Shown one piece after another: positions 34,255 through 43,402 of a DNA stretch of 64,000 nucleotides. Origin of the DNA: CAJCJE01 sp036494465 (lineage in GTDB: Bacteria; Actinomycetota; Actinomycetes; Mycobacteriales; Pseudonocardiaceae); the NCBI GenBank assembly GCA_036494465.1, contig DASXOJ010000237.1, positions 1 to 64,000 of the forward strand, read 5' to 3'. The stretch's first letter is position 1. Each line of letters begins with the position of its first letter. The notes under the pieces are model-generated. The model ran no database searches. It was not told the DNA's origin and saw nothing but the letters and a program-made list of their open reading frames with translations. The position numbers and the translations under genes are program-made.

Positions 34255-35250
34255 TTACTGGTTGTAGATACCGGGCTTGTATCTGGCGAGGTTGGCCGGC
34301 TCGCGGAACCATTCGATGGTTCGTTCGAGTCCGGCGTCCCTGGTGTGCTGCGGCTGCCATCCGGTGCGTTCGCGGAGCTTGCCCGCGTCCGCGATCAACC
34401 GCTGCACTTCCGAGTTCTTGGGTCGGATGCGTTGCGCGTCTTCGGTGATGTCGACGTCGCGGCCCATCAGCCGGGAGATGTCAGAAGCAACCTGGCCGAC
34501 GGACACCTCCTCGCCGGTGCCTGCGTTGAACAGTTCGCCGACAACCGAGGAGGCCGGTGCGGTGCCCACCGTCACGAATGCCGCCGCGGTGTCCTTGACG
34601 TAGAGGAAATCGCGGGTGGGGTCGAGGGCGCCGAGCTTGATCTCGCTCGCCCCCGCGGCGATCTGGCTGATCACGGTGGGGATGACCGCGCGCGCGGACT
34701 GGCGCGGTCCGAAGGTGTTGAACGGACGGAGTGTCACCGCGGGCACTCCGAAGCTGAGGTGGTAGCTCTCCACCAGCTTGTCCCCGCCCAGTTTCGACGC
34801 CGCGTAGGGCGACTGGGCCTGGAGCGGGTGGGTCTCGGCGATCGGCACGGTGCGGGCGGTGCCGTAGGTCTCCGAGGTGGAGGTGTGGATCAGGCGCGGG
34901 GTTTCGCTGGCGCGTACCGCGTCCAGGATGTTCATCGTGCCGATCACGTTCGTGTCCACATAGGAACGCGGCGCGCGGTACGAGTAGGGGATGGCGATCA
35001 GCGCCGCGAGGTGGTAGACGGCCTCGGCGTCGCCGACGAGTTCGGCCGCCGAGTGCTGGTCGCGCACGTCGCCGAGCACGACGTCGACCGACGCCATGAC
35101 CTCGGCGGGCAGCGTGTCCAGCCACCCCCACGAGCCGAACGAGTTGTACAGCACCATCGCCCTGACCCGGTGTCCGCGCTCGACGAGCGCCTCCACCAGG
35201 TGGGAGCCGATGAATCCCTCGGCTCCCGTCACCGCGACTACCCCGGCCAT
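34255..35250 (-). CDS. LegB-like NAD-dependent nucleotide-sugar 4,6-dehydratase
   Basis: A 331-residue extended SDR closely resembling LegB-type 4,6-dehydratases: VTGAEGFIGSHLVEALVERG, YNSFGSWGWLDTLP, GDVRDQHS, HLAALIAIPYSYRAP, HTSTSETYGTA (catalytic Thr/Ser), SPYAASKLGGDKL (YxxxK), RPFNTFGPRQSARAVIPTVI and TRDFLYVKDTA. LegB acts on a nucleotide-GlcNAc to give a 4-keto-6-deoxy sugar. ATG 35250 has GAGGA seven bases upstream; ATG 35283, overlapping the upstream stop as ATGA, would add eleven residues. Placement in a Pel-like operon suggests the polymer, or a decoration of it, contains a 6-deoxy amino sugar (inference). Confidence 0.87.
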   Translation of the reverse strand: MAGVVAVTGAEGFIGSHLVEALVERGHRVRAMVLYNSFGSWGWLDTLPAEVMASVDVVLGDVRDQHSAAELVGDAEAVYHLAALIAIPYSYRAPRSYVDTNVIGTMNILDAVRASETPRLIHTSTSETYGTARTVPIAETHPLQAQSPYAASKLGGDKLVESYHLSFGVPAVTLRPFNTFGPRQSARAVIPTVISQIAAGASEIKLGALDPTRDFLYVKDTAAAFVTVGTAPASSVVGELFNAGTGEEVSVGQVASDISRLMGRDVDITEDAQRIRPKNSEVQRLIADAGKLRERTGWQPQHTRDAGLERTIEWFREPANLARYKPGIYNQ

Positions 35251-35279
35251 TTCGCGTTCCTCTCGTTGAACTCTGTTGC

Positions 35280-36785
35280 TCATTGACTGTGTTTGCTTGC
35301 CTTGCCGAGGACGAAGCCGCTGTGCGCGAGCAGCGCGGCGAGCAGACCGAGCGCGGCCAGCAACTGGATGCGCATCGCGATCGCCTGTGGATCGGCCAGC
35401 GCCAACAGGAATTCCGCGCCGAGCGCGGTCGCGCACCAGATCAGCACCCCGGTCGTGCCGGAGCAGGTCTGGGTGAGCAGGGCCAGGAACAGCGCGCCGC
35501 CGAGCACGACATAGCCAGCGAAGTCCAACAGGTCACTCCACTGTGGACCAGACCCGATCAGGGCCGCGACACCGATGACCGCTGCCATCAGTACGGTCGC
35601 CATGGCCAGGTATTCGCCGAGCGCCCTGGCCAGCACCAGCCGCGATCCGCCGCTGAACGCCTCAAGCCTGCGGGTGCGTTGCAGCAGCGTGAAGATCCGC
35701 CCCCGGTACCGGTAGAGCTGGAGTTCGGCCGCGCCCATCGACAGCGACAGCGGCAGCGTGCCGACCAGCGTGGTCGCGTCCGCGCCCCGGATGCCCGGGA
35801 ACAGTCGCGGCGCGATCAGCGGAAACACCAACAGCCCGATGACCAGCAGACCGAACAGCGAGTAGGGCGCCGCCGCCGTCAACTCGCCGGCGCGCACCAG
35901 CTTGCGGTGCGGTTTCGGCCGAGGCCAGCTCGTCTTCCAGACCGAGAACCCGATGGCCAGCAACAGGGTCGCGCCGAGCGCGAGCCACGCTGCCAGGTGC
36001 AGGTATTCCGGTCGGCCGAGTAACAGGTACGCGCCGGAGACCAGCACACCCGGCGCCAGCGCCACGCACAGCCACCGCTCCGCGCCCGCCACCAGCAACA
36101 CCGTCGCGGCCAGCAGGTACGCGCCCTGCCCCACCGCGAACCACTGCACCGGCGTCGACTCGCCGGACAGCGTCGCGGTCAGCAGCACCACCGCGACCAG
36201 CACCAACCCGAACACGCCGAGCCCGGCGCGCAGCAGCCACCGCGAACCGTCGTCGTCGCGCCTGCTGCGCCGGGAATGCCCGAGGTAGGACAGGCCCTGG
36301 CTGGCAGGCCAGGACACCAGCATCGAGGTGACCAGCAACAACAACGCGCCCCGGTCCACCATCAGCGCGGATGCCACCGGATAGCACAGCGCGGGCAACG
36401 CGAACAGCGCGCCGTGCAGCACGTGTTTGCCGATCGTGGTGTGCCACGGGTTCGGCGCTGGCGCTGGTTCGGCAGGCTGCCGTTTCGTCTGTCGGAACAG
36501 CTCCTCAGCCAGCGCGAACACGTCCGGGAAGCCATATTTGACGCGGGTCGACTGGTCGGAGAGACCGTCCATCTCCAGGCCCGCGGCGACCTCCAGCGGG
36601 TCGACCGCGTTGGCGCACAGCGGTTCGAACCGTTCCATCAGTTCGGTCAGTGGTTCGGCCAGGGTGAGCGCGCCCGACCACTGAGGGTTCGTGTAGGCGG
36701 TCGGCCCTTCCCCGGCCCTGCGTCTTCCTGGCTCGCTCAACTCGCCGGAGACCCGTTCGATCTCCGGCACGCTCCCCGCACTCAT
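35280..36785 (-). CDS. Twelve-TM membrane protein, probable PelG-like polysaccharide exporter
   Basis: A 501-residue integral membrane protein. About 110 cytoplasmic N-terminal residues (including LTEPLTELMERFEPL-like helices) are followed by twelve hydrophobic segments, for example HGALFALPALCYPVASALMV, LGVFGLVLVAVVLLTATL, YLHLAAWLALGATLLLAIGF, and LLAALGLLAALLAHSGFVLG at the end. The 12-TM layout and position directly after the PelF-like gene (ATGA overlap) match PelG, the MOP-like exporter that follows pelF in Pel operons. I see no clear sequence signature for PelG, so this is from topology and context. It could instead combine PelE/PelG-like roles. Confidence 0.6.
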   Translation of the reverse strand: MSAGSVPEIERVSGELSEPGRRRAGEGPTAYTNPQWSGALTLAEPLTELMERFEPLCANAVDPLEVAAGLEMDGLSDQSTRVKYGFPDVFALAEELFRQTKRQPAEPAPAPNPWHTTIGKHVLHGALFALPALCYPVASALMVDRGALLLLVTSMLVSWPASQGLSYLGHSRRSRRDDDGSRWLLRAGLGVFGLVLVAVVLLTATLSGESTPVQWFAVGQGAYLLAATVLLVAGAERWLCVALAPGVLVSGAYLLLGRPEYLHLAAWLALGATLLLAIGFSVWKTSWPRPKPHRKLVRAGELTAAAPYSLFGLLVIGLLVFPLIAPRLFPGIRGADATTLVGTLPLSLSMGAAELQLYRYRGRIFTLLQRTRRLEAFSGGSRLVLARALGEYLAMATVLMAAVIGVAALIGSGPQWSDLLDFAGYVVLGGALFLALLTQTCSGTTGVLIWCATALGAEFLLALADPQAIAMRIQLLAALGLLAALLAHSGFVLGKASKHSQ

Positions 36786-38254
36786 GCGATCTTCGCCCCC
36801 GCACGTACTTTCTTGTCCCCAGCCGACATCGGTCGTGCACCGAGACCCCGGTACAGCTCGTCGAACGTGCCGACGGCACGGTCGACGGTGAAGTACTCCA
36901 ACACTCTCGCGCGCGCGGCCGCCCCCAGCCGTGCCCGCAAGACATCGTCGCCGAGGAGTTTCAGGCATGCCTTGGCCATCGCGGCCGGGTCCCGTGGCGG
37001 CACCACGATCCCGGTTTCGGCCACTGCCTCCGACACCCCGCCGACGTCGGTGGCGACACATGGGCGCCCGACCGTCATCGCCTCGATGACGGTGTACGGG
37101 AACCCCTCGGAAATGCTGGACAACACCACGACGTGACCTGCCACGTAGGCGTCGCGGATCTCCTCGACCCGGCCCTCGAACGCGCACACGTCGCTGATGC
37201 CGAGTTCGGCGGCGAGCTTCTCGCACGCTTCCAGATACGGTTTGCCCCCGGCGGGCGTGCCGCCGAACATGCGCAGCCGCGCGTCGGGCATTTCCTTGTG
37301 CACGATGGCGAACGCGCGCAGCAGCGTCTCGATGTCCTTGATCGGGTCGATCCGGCCGGCCCAACTCACGGTCGGAATCGCCGGCTCCGCTTCGACCTGC
37401 GGAAAGTCGTTCGGCTCCACTCCGTTGTAGACGGTGCGGATGATCTCGTGACGGGCGCCGAGACGTTCCTCCCAGCGCGCGTTGTACATGTTCCCCGGTG
37501 CGATCATGCCGGACTCGGTGTAACCCAGCACACAAACCCGGCGGAAAAATGCAAGTTGCAAAGCCTTCACCGACCAGCGATAGGGATTTCCTCGATATCC
37601 CAGATATCTTTCCCGGAGGTAGACCCCGTGCTCGGTGAGCAGGATCGGGCTGCCGTACACCCATTTCGCGGTCAGCGCGGGTAAGACCGCGAGACCGTTC
37701 GCCACACAGTGCGACGCGCTGACCTCCACCGGCGGCGTGGCCAGCGGGCGTAACGCGTGCTCAAGCAGTTGTAAACCGAGCATGGCGTCGTGCACCGATG
37801 GCGCAGACAACTCGTCGGAGGAGTCGGCGACCTGGTGGTGCCACGCCTCGGTCAACGCGCGCAACGCGTCCTCGCCGCGCATGGCCGCGGTCAGGTCTTC
37901 CTCCAGCGCGAATTCGAACACCCGCTGCAACACCGGGGGAAACCGGGTCTGGCCGAGCGGAGAGCTGTCCAGCAGCACATCAAGGAACTCGGTGATCAGC
38001 GGTGCGAACCGCCGGGCCGCGGTGCGACCGAACCGGGGACCGCCGCGCGGCTGGCCCCACAACGGAATCATGGTCACCGAGCTGACGTTGCCCGGCAACG
38101 GCCAGGCAAGCTTCTCGTCACCCGTGCCCACCAGGGCGACCAGCTGAAACGAGTAGTCCGACATACCTCGGACCAATTGATCGCACCACACACTCACCCC
38201 ACCGTGACTGTGCGGATAGGTGCCTTCGGTCATCAACGCGACGTCCATGATCAT
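36782..38254 (-). CDS. PelF-like GT4 family glycosyltransferase
   Basis: A 490-residue cytoplasmic GT-B glycosyltransferase of the PelF type. The PelF-specific N-terminus is clear: LMTEGTYPHSHGGVSVWCDQ, and the centre has HCVANGLAVLPALTAKWVYG and PILLTEHGVYLRERYL. The C-terminal donor domain has RTVYNGVEPNDF, SWAGRIDPIKDIETLLRAF and the EX7E motif in SEGFPYTVIEAMTVGRP. PelF polymerises UDP-N-acetylgalactosamine-type donors into Pel. It is the first gene of the seven-gene operon, transcribed away from the deacetylase gene across a 935-bp gap. Donor in this organism may differ given the LegB-like gene. Confidence 0.9.
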   Translation of the reverse strand: MIMDVALMTEGTYPHSHGGVSVWCDQLVRGMSDYSFQLVALVGTGDEKLAWPLPGNVSSVTMIPLWGQPRGGPRFGRTAARRFAPLITEFLDVLLDSSPLGQTRFPPVLQRVFEFALEEDLTAAMRGEDALRALTEAWHHQVADSSDELSAPSVHDAMLGLQLLEHALRPLATPPVEVSASHCVANGLAVLPALTAKWVYGSPILLTEHGVYLRERYLGYRGNPYRWSVKALQLAFFRRVCVLGYTESGMIAPGNMYNARWEERLGARHEIIRTVYNGVEPNDFPQVEAEPAIPTVSWAGRIDPIKDIETLLRAFAIVHKEMPDARLRMFGGTPAGGKPYLEACEKLAAELGISDVCAFEGRVEEIRDAYVAGHVVVLSSISEGFPYTVIEAMTVGRPCVATDVGGVSEAVAETGIVVPPRDPAAMAKACLKLLGDDVLRARLGAAARARVLEYFTVDRAVGTFDELYRGLGARPMSAGDKKVRAGAKIA

Positions 38255-38271
38255 GCGCCCCGTACTGGTTC

Positions 38272-38308
38272 AACAATGACGGCACGCGGCAATCGCGTGG
38301 GCATTGTT
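38272..38308. promoter_or_regulatory. Nested inverted repeat upstream of the PelF-like gene
   Basis: Outer arms AACAATG (38272-38278) and CATTGTT (38302-38308), inner arms CACGCG and CGCGTG, start 17 bp before the PelF-like ATG. It could be an operator or an RNA stem hiding the ribosome site. The protein that binds is unknown. Confidence 0.4.
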
Positions 38309-38974
38309 ACCCCGGCGGTCCAAGGCGAGCGCGCTTGGCCGTCCAATTCCACCCTTAACTCCGTTCACCGAAGCTCTTACCACATGGACATTTTTGATGA
38401 GTGGACCAGCGAGCGCTGAAGGCCACTTGAAGAAAGCAGGGATGTGTGCCGGTTGCCGGATGTCTTGGCCCCTTGGCTATCGCCGGGCGGGCTGATGTGT
38501 TACAGGGCGGTGAAACGGGCTATATCGACACGATTTAGTCAAATTGGTGCGCCATTTCAACCACCCTATTTGGCCTAGTGGGACGCAACACGGTGTTACC
38601 GGTTGTGCGAACGCCTACTCAGAGTTGGCTCTAGATTCCAGAGACTATCGGTCATATCGCCCGATCTCCTGGCTAAAGTCGGCGCCGACGTGATGGTTCG
38701 TTGGCCGAACCGATACTGAGAGTAGAGATCTTGAACATCCGACTAGCCGTAACGCTCGGATAACGGTTGGCTGGGCAGATGGTGGGAGCGCAAGTCGATC
38801 AGCGTTTTTAGTCATGAATTCCGACAATGACTGTCGCGAACAGAAGTTGAACAACGCTTCGTGATCGAGTAAATGGCCTGATCACAACGCATTTCGGTCC
38901 ACTGAACGGACCAACGAGCCAATCCCGGGTTTGGGTGCCGGTTAACGGTGCGTAGGAATACCCGGTAATTTTTG

Positions 38975-38993
38975 GTCCGACCGCAAGTCGGAC
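38975..38993. promoter_or_regulatory. Hairpin in the deacetylase leader region
   Basis: GTCCGAC (38975-38981), loop CGCAA, GTCGGAC (38987-38993), a perfect 7-bp stem. It lies about 200 bp upstream of the deacetylase start; a T-run precedes rather than follows it on the plus strand, so a simple terminator is unlikely. Confidence 0.35.
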
Positions 38994-39189
38994 AGAGCCG
39001 TTCGAGTGGTTTTCCCGTTCGATACTTCGACTTTTGTCGTATCTCGGCCGATCGGTGAAACACCCGCGCCCGTTCGGACGATGTGCACGGCGTATGTCGC
39101 CCGGCGGTGCGAACTGACCGCCTCGATCCCTCGTTCTCTCCCTGACTCCCCCATTCTTGCGGGAAGTCGTTGCCTGGAAAGGGTTCCCG

Positions 39190-42100
39190 GTGAAGAAGTT
39201 CGCTGGTTGGTTGAAATATGGTGGATTAGCCACCGCGGCGACGGTGGCCCTGATGTCGGTCATCACCGTCAATGCCTCGGCGGCAACCCCACAGACGCTG
39301 AACCTCAAGGTGCTGTTGATCGGCGGTGAGGCGGGCGACCCGACGACGGCGGCGTGGCAGTCCGCGCTCACCAGCCAGGGCGTGCCGTTCACCTCGGTCA
39401 CCGCGTCCGGAAGCTACGGCAGTGAAACCGTCGCCCTGCCCACGTTGAGCAGTGGCAGTACCGGCGACTACAACGGCGTGATCTTCGCCGACTCGCCCGC
39501 GGCCTTCTCAGCGTCCGCGCTCACCGCGCTGAACTCCTACGAGAGCACCTTCCACGTCCGCCAGCTGGACGGTTACAGCTACCCGTTCCTCGGCGAGACC
39601 GACGCGACCGCCGGTGCCCTCGACGGCACCACCGGCACGCTCACCGCGACCGCGCTCGCGCAGCTGCCCGAGTTGAAGGGCCCGATCCCGTTCGACACCG
39701 GCACCTACGGTTACCCGGCGACCACCAATTCGGGCGCGCCACTCACCCCCTGGCTGACCGACTCGGCGGGGCACGTGCTCGCGGGCGTCTACCAGCACCC
39801 CGGGTCCGACGCCCAGTCCGGCGTGTCGGAGTTGCAGCTCAACTTCGACTACAACAGCGCCAGCCTCCAGTTCCTGCTGCTCGCGCCAGGGCTGATCAAC
39901 TGGGTCACCCAGAGCACGCACCTGGGCCTGTACCGCAACTACTTCGGTGAGGACGTCGACGACGTCATGATCGCCGACAACGAGTGGAGCTCGCAGTACC
40001 AGTGCACGCCAGCGGCGACCGACCCGGTCGACATCGGCTGCCCCGAACAGGCTCAGGGCAACCCCGCCTTCGGCCCGCCCGATCAGCAGATGACCGCGGC
40101 CGACGTGGCCTATGTCGCCAACTGGGAAGCGCAGACCGGCATCAAGCTGGAGTTCGCGTTCAACGCGGCGGGTGCCTGCTCCGCGCCGTCGACGACCACC
40201 GAATCGCACGCCAACTGCACCGGTAGCACCGTCGACAACGGCACCACCTACACCGACCCGGGTGTCGACGTCGACCCGAGCAACCCCAACGACGCCGACT
40301 ACGTCAACGCGCTGATCGCCAACCAGGCCGACTTCAACTGGATCACGCACACCTGGTCGCACCTCTACCTCGGCTGCAACGTCTGGCAGCCGCTGGCCAC
40401 CAACACGCCGAGCGCGGCAGGCGGCGGTTCGATGGCGGCGGGCACCTACACCTACGAGGTCACCGCGACGACGGCCTACGGCGAGTCCGAACCGTCAAAC
40501 CCGCAGAACGTGACCGTCGGCGCCAACGGTGAAGCGGTGCTGAGCTGGCCGGACGCCACCAACGGTGGCGGACCCGGATTGTCCACTTTGGAGTCCGAGT
40601 TCTCCGGTGGCACCGGATTCTGGGGCTACAGCATCTACCGCGAGAACCCGGGCTCGTCCACCTTCGGCCTGGTCGGCCAGATCCCCGAGGACGCGACCGG
40701 CGCGCTGCCGACGTACTACTTCGTCGACAACGGCAGCACCGCACCTGGCGCCGGACCGGAGACCACCGACTCGTACCCGACCGCGACCAACCCCGGCGTC
40801 GAGTGCGCAGGCGCAGGCGGCAACGACTGGACCCCGGCCACCGCGACCGACCCGACCACCAGCATCGAGGGCCAGATCGGCCTCGACGTGGCGTTCGCCA
40901 AGAACAACGGCCTGACCAACTTCAACAGCAACGCGGCCGTCACCGGTGAGCACTCCGGTCTGGAGAGCCCGAACATGCCCGCCGCCATGGCAGGCACCGG
41001 CATCCAGGTCTTCGGCTCGGACGGCTCGCGTCAGGCCGACACCTACACCATCTCCTCCGGCAGCAACGTCGCGCACGCCGCGCCGCGCTACCCGAGCAAC
41101 ATCTACTACAACGCGGCCAACTGGCCCGACGAGCTCAACGAGTACAACACCCTTTACGTGGCACCGAACGTGGCCATGGGCGACCCGCAGTACCCGAGCG
41201 AGACCGGACGCTGCGCGGCAAGCTCCGTCACCACCTGCCTGACCGCGCCGGCCACCCAGTCCTCGTTGCTCGCCTCCGAGTCGCACATCATGTTGAGCCA
41301 CGTGCTGGCCAACAACCCGCGCGTGGGCTACGCGCACCAGTCCGACTTGATCGGGCCCGCCACACAGACAGTCAACGGCGTTACCGGTCAATATGGATAC
41401 ACGTTGATCGCATTGATCAACAGTATGCTCAGTCAATACAACAGCTGGTACACCGCGCCGTTGCAGCAGGTCACCGACGCGAGCGAGTCGCAGGCGCTGG
41501 CCGAGCAGTCGGCCTGGGCGGCGACGGAGTCCGCCGGCACCGTGACGGCGACCGAGCAGAACGGCAACGTCACCATCACCAGCAGCGGATCGGCGAACAT
41601 CCCGGTGACCGTGCCGTCCGGCAGCGCCGTCAACGGCGCGGCCTTCGGCCAGTCCTACGGCGGCACGCTGTCGCAGTGGCTCCCGCTGAACAACGGTTCG
41701 ACGACCATCACCGAGAGCGTCGCGCCGAGCATCGTCAGCGGCGCGTCCGCCAACTCGATCGTCGGCGCACCGCTCAACTTCACGGTGTCCACCACCGGCG
41801 AGCCGACCCCGGCCCTGACCGAGACCGGCGCGCTGCCCGGCGGCATCGCCTTCACCGACAACGGTGACGGCACCGCGAAGATCGCGGGCACCGCAACGAT
41901 CGGGACCGGTGGCAGCTACCCGATCACCATCAAGGCCACCTCCAGCGCGGGCAGCAGCACGCAGAGCTTCACGCTGACCAACGCGGAGGCGCCCAGCATC
42001 ACCAGCCCGAACACGGCGACCTTCGTGGTCGGCAGCGCGGGCAGCTACGCGGTCACCACCACCGGCTATCCGGCCGCGACCGTGACCGAAACCGGCGCCC

Positions 42101-43302
42101 TGCCCAGCGGATTGAGCTTCACCGCCAAGCCTGACGGCACCGCCACCATCGCAGGCACTCCGGCAAGCGGCACGAACGGCACCTATCCGGTGGTGGTCAA
42201 GGCGACCAACGCATCGGGCAGCACCGCGACGCTCAACCTGTCCATCACGGTGCAGGCGGCATCGGGCCCGACGATCACCAGTGGCGCGGCCGCGTACTTC
42301 ACGGTCGGCCAGGCAGGCGCGTTCGCGGTCACCGCGACCGGCGCACCCGCCCCGGCGATCACCGAAACCGGCGCGCTGCCAGCCGGACTCACCCTCACCG
42401 ACGAGGGCAACGGCACCGCGCTGTTGCAGGGCACGCCGACCGGAACCGGCGGCACGACCAACCTCACCATGGCCGCGACGAACACGTCGGGCACCACCAC
42501 CCAGCAGTTCTCGCTGATCGTGGACGCGGCACCGGCCTTCACCAACGCGGCCACGTCCACCTTCGCCACCGGCAGCGCGGGCAGCTTCGCGGTCACGACG
42601 ACGGGCTACCCGACGTCCACGATCACCGAGTCCGGCGCACTGCCCTCGGGCCTCACCTTCACCAACAAGGGTGACGGCACCGGCACCATCGCGGGGACGC
42701 CGGCTGCGTCCACCGGTGGCGCGTACAGCGTGACGCTGACCGCGGCGAACGGGATCAGCACGGCGAGCAAGCCACTGGCCATCACGGTGAACCAGGCACC
42801 CGCCATCACCAGCAAGTCCTCGGTCAACGGCTCGACGTTCCACTCGCTCAACTTCCCGATCACCGCGACCGGCTACCCGAAGCCGACCATCACCGAGTCG
42901 GGTGGCCTCCCGTTGGGCGTGCGGTTCAGCGGTGGTGCCAACGGCTCGGCGACGATCAGCGGCACGCCGATCCTGCCCGGCACGTACAAGGTGACCATCA
43001 CCGCGAAGAGCGCGGCGGGCACGGTGACCCAGGGGCTGACGATCAGCATCGCGTTCGCCCTCAACAGCAGCACCCCGGCAGGCGGCGCGGGCCAGCCCAA
43101 GGCGGGCTCCACCTCGACCGGCAAGACCGGCAGCACGCCGACCGGTTCGACCGGCAAGACCGGCAGCACCTCAACCGGCTCGGCCAAGGGCGGTTCGACC
43201 GGTGGCAAGCCCAGCGGGAAGCCCACCAGCCACCCGTTCGGGCCGCCGACCCCGATGCCGCCGAGCCACTACGTCTGGCGGTACCTGGAGTTCATTTTCT
43301 GA
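39190..43302 (+). CDS. Secreted Agd3/CE18-like polysaccharide deacetylase with Ig-like repeats
   Basis: A 1370-residue exported protein. GTG 39190 follows GGAAAGGG; VKKFAGWLKYGG and a hydrophobic core end in NASA-ATPQ, a signal peptide. Residues about 35-180 form a flavodoxin-like domain (LKVLLIGGEAGDPTTAAWQS). The deacetylase region follows: LGLYRNYFGEDVDDVMIADN with Asp255/Asp257/Asp258, EFAFNAAG, and ITHTWSHLYLGCNVW with His387 and His391, the metal-binding order of fungal Agd3 (CE18). An FN3-like insert lies near 405-530. From about 850 five to six Ig-like (He_PIG) repeats occur, each with a TETGALPxG motif, then a Gly/Ser/Thr/Lys-rich tail. Deacetylation of an exported GalNAc polymer is inferred from family and the divergent operon. 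Confidence 0.85.
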   Translation: MKKFAGWLKYGGLATAATVALMSVITVNASAATPQTLNLKVLLIGGEAGDPTTAAWQSALTSQGVPFTSVTASGSYGSETVALPTLSSGSTGDYNGVIFADSPAAFSASALTALNSYESTFHVRQLDGYSYPFLGETDATAGALDGTTGTLTATALAQLPELKGPIPFDTGTYGYPATTNSGAPLTPWLTDSAGHVLAGVYQHPGSDAQSGVSELQLNFDYNSASLQFLLLAPGLINWVTQSTHLGLYRNYFGEDVDDVMIADNEWSSQYQCTPAATDPVDIGCPEQAQGNPAFGPPDQQMTAADVAYVANWEAQTGIKLEFAFNAAGACSAPSTTTESHANCTGSTVDNGTTYTDPGVDVDPSNPNDADYVNALIANQADFNWITHTWSHLYLGCNVWQPLATNTPSAAGGGSMAAGTYTYEVTATTAYGESEPSNPQNVTVGANGEAVLSWPDATNGGGPGLSTLESEFSGGTGFWGYSIYRENPGSSTFGLVGQIPEDATGALPTYYFVDNGSTAPGAGPETTDSYPTATNPGVECAGAGGNDWTPATATDPTTSIEGQIGLDVAFAKNNGLTNFNSNAAVTGEHSGLESPNMPAAMAGTGIQVFGSDGSRQADTYTISSGSNVAHAAPRYPSNIYYNAANWPDELNEYNTLYVAPNVAMGDPQYPSETGRCAASSVTTCLTAPATQSSLLASESHIMLSHVLANNPRVGYAHQSDLIGPATQTVNGVTGQYGYTLIALINSMLSQYNSWYTAPLQQVTDASESQALAEQSAWAATESAGTVTATEQNGNVTITSSGSANIPVTVPSGSAVNGAAFGQSYGGTLSQWLPLNNGSTTITESVAPSIVSGASANSIVGAPLNFTVSTTGEPTPALTETGALPGGIAFTDNGDGTAKIAGTATIGTGGSYPITIKATSSAGSSTQSFTLTNAEAPSITSPNTATFVVGSAGSYAVTTTGYPAATVTETGALPSGLSFTAKPDGTATIAGTPASGTNGTYPVVVKATNASGSTATLNLSITVQAASGPTITSGAAAYFTVGQAGAFAVTATGAPAPAITETGALPAGLTLTDEGNGTALLQGTPTGTGGTTNLTMAATNTSGTTTQQFSLIVDAAPAFTNAATSTFATGSAGSFAVTTTGYPTSTITESGALPSGLTFTNKGDGTGTIAGTPAASTGGAYSVTLTAANGISTASKPLAITVNQAPAITSKSSVNGSTFHSLNFPITATGYPKPTITESGGLPLGVRFSGGANGSATISGTPILPGTYKVTITAKSAAGTVTQGLTISIAFALNSSTPAGGAGQPKAGSTSTGKTGSTPTGSTGKTGSTSTGSAKGGSTGGKPSGKPTSHPFGPPTPMPPSHYVWRYLEFIF

Positions 43303-43402
43303 TCGGCTGATCGACAACTGAACACAGTCACAACCGAGCACCACCACCCGAGGTTTCACCGTTGGCCTTCAGCGAGACTGCGATCGCTGGCAGACTGACC
43401 GC

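Larger units (their letters stand above)
38255..39189. other. Long divergent intergenic region of the polysaccharide locus
   Basis: 935 bases with no supported gene and lower GC than the flanks. It must carry the promoters of the PelF-like operon and the secreted deacetylase. Structures seen: AACAATG (38272-38278) with CATTGTT (38302-38308), enclosing CACGCG/CGCGTG; and GTCCGAC (38975-38981) with GTCGGAC (38987-38993), preceded by a T-run. The length suggests extensive control or a leader RNA, but I recognise no riboswitch. Confidence 0.6.

Noticed and set aside
31858..35286. Open plus-strand frame of 1142 codons
   Set aside because: It is antisense to five well-supported minus-strand genes with clear family motifs, and its translation is low-complexity Arg/Val/Gly sequence typical of the complement of GC-rich codons.
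41700..43050. Repetitive DNA that could be taken for a tandem repeat array or CRISPR
   Set aside because: The repeats are imperfect, about 250 bases each, in frame, and encode Ig-like domains of the secreted protein.
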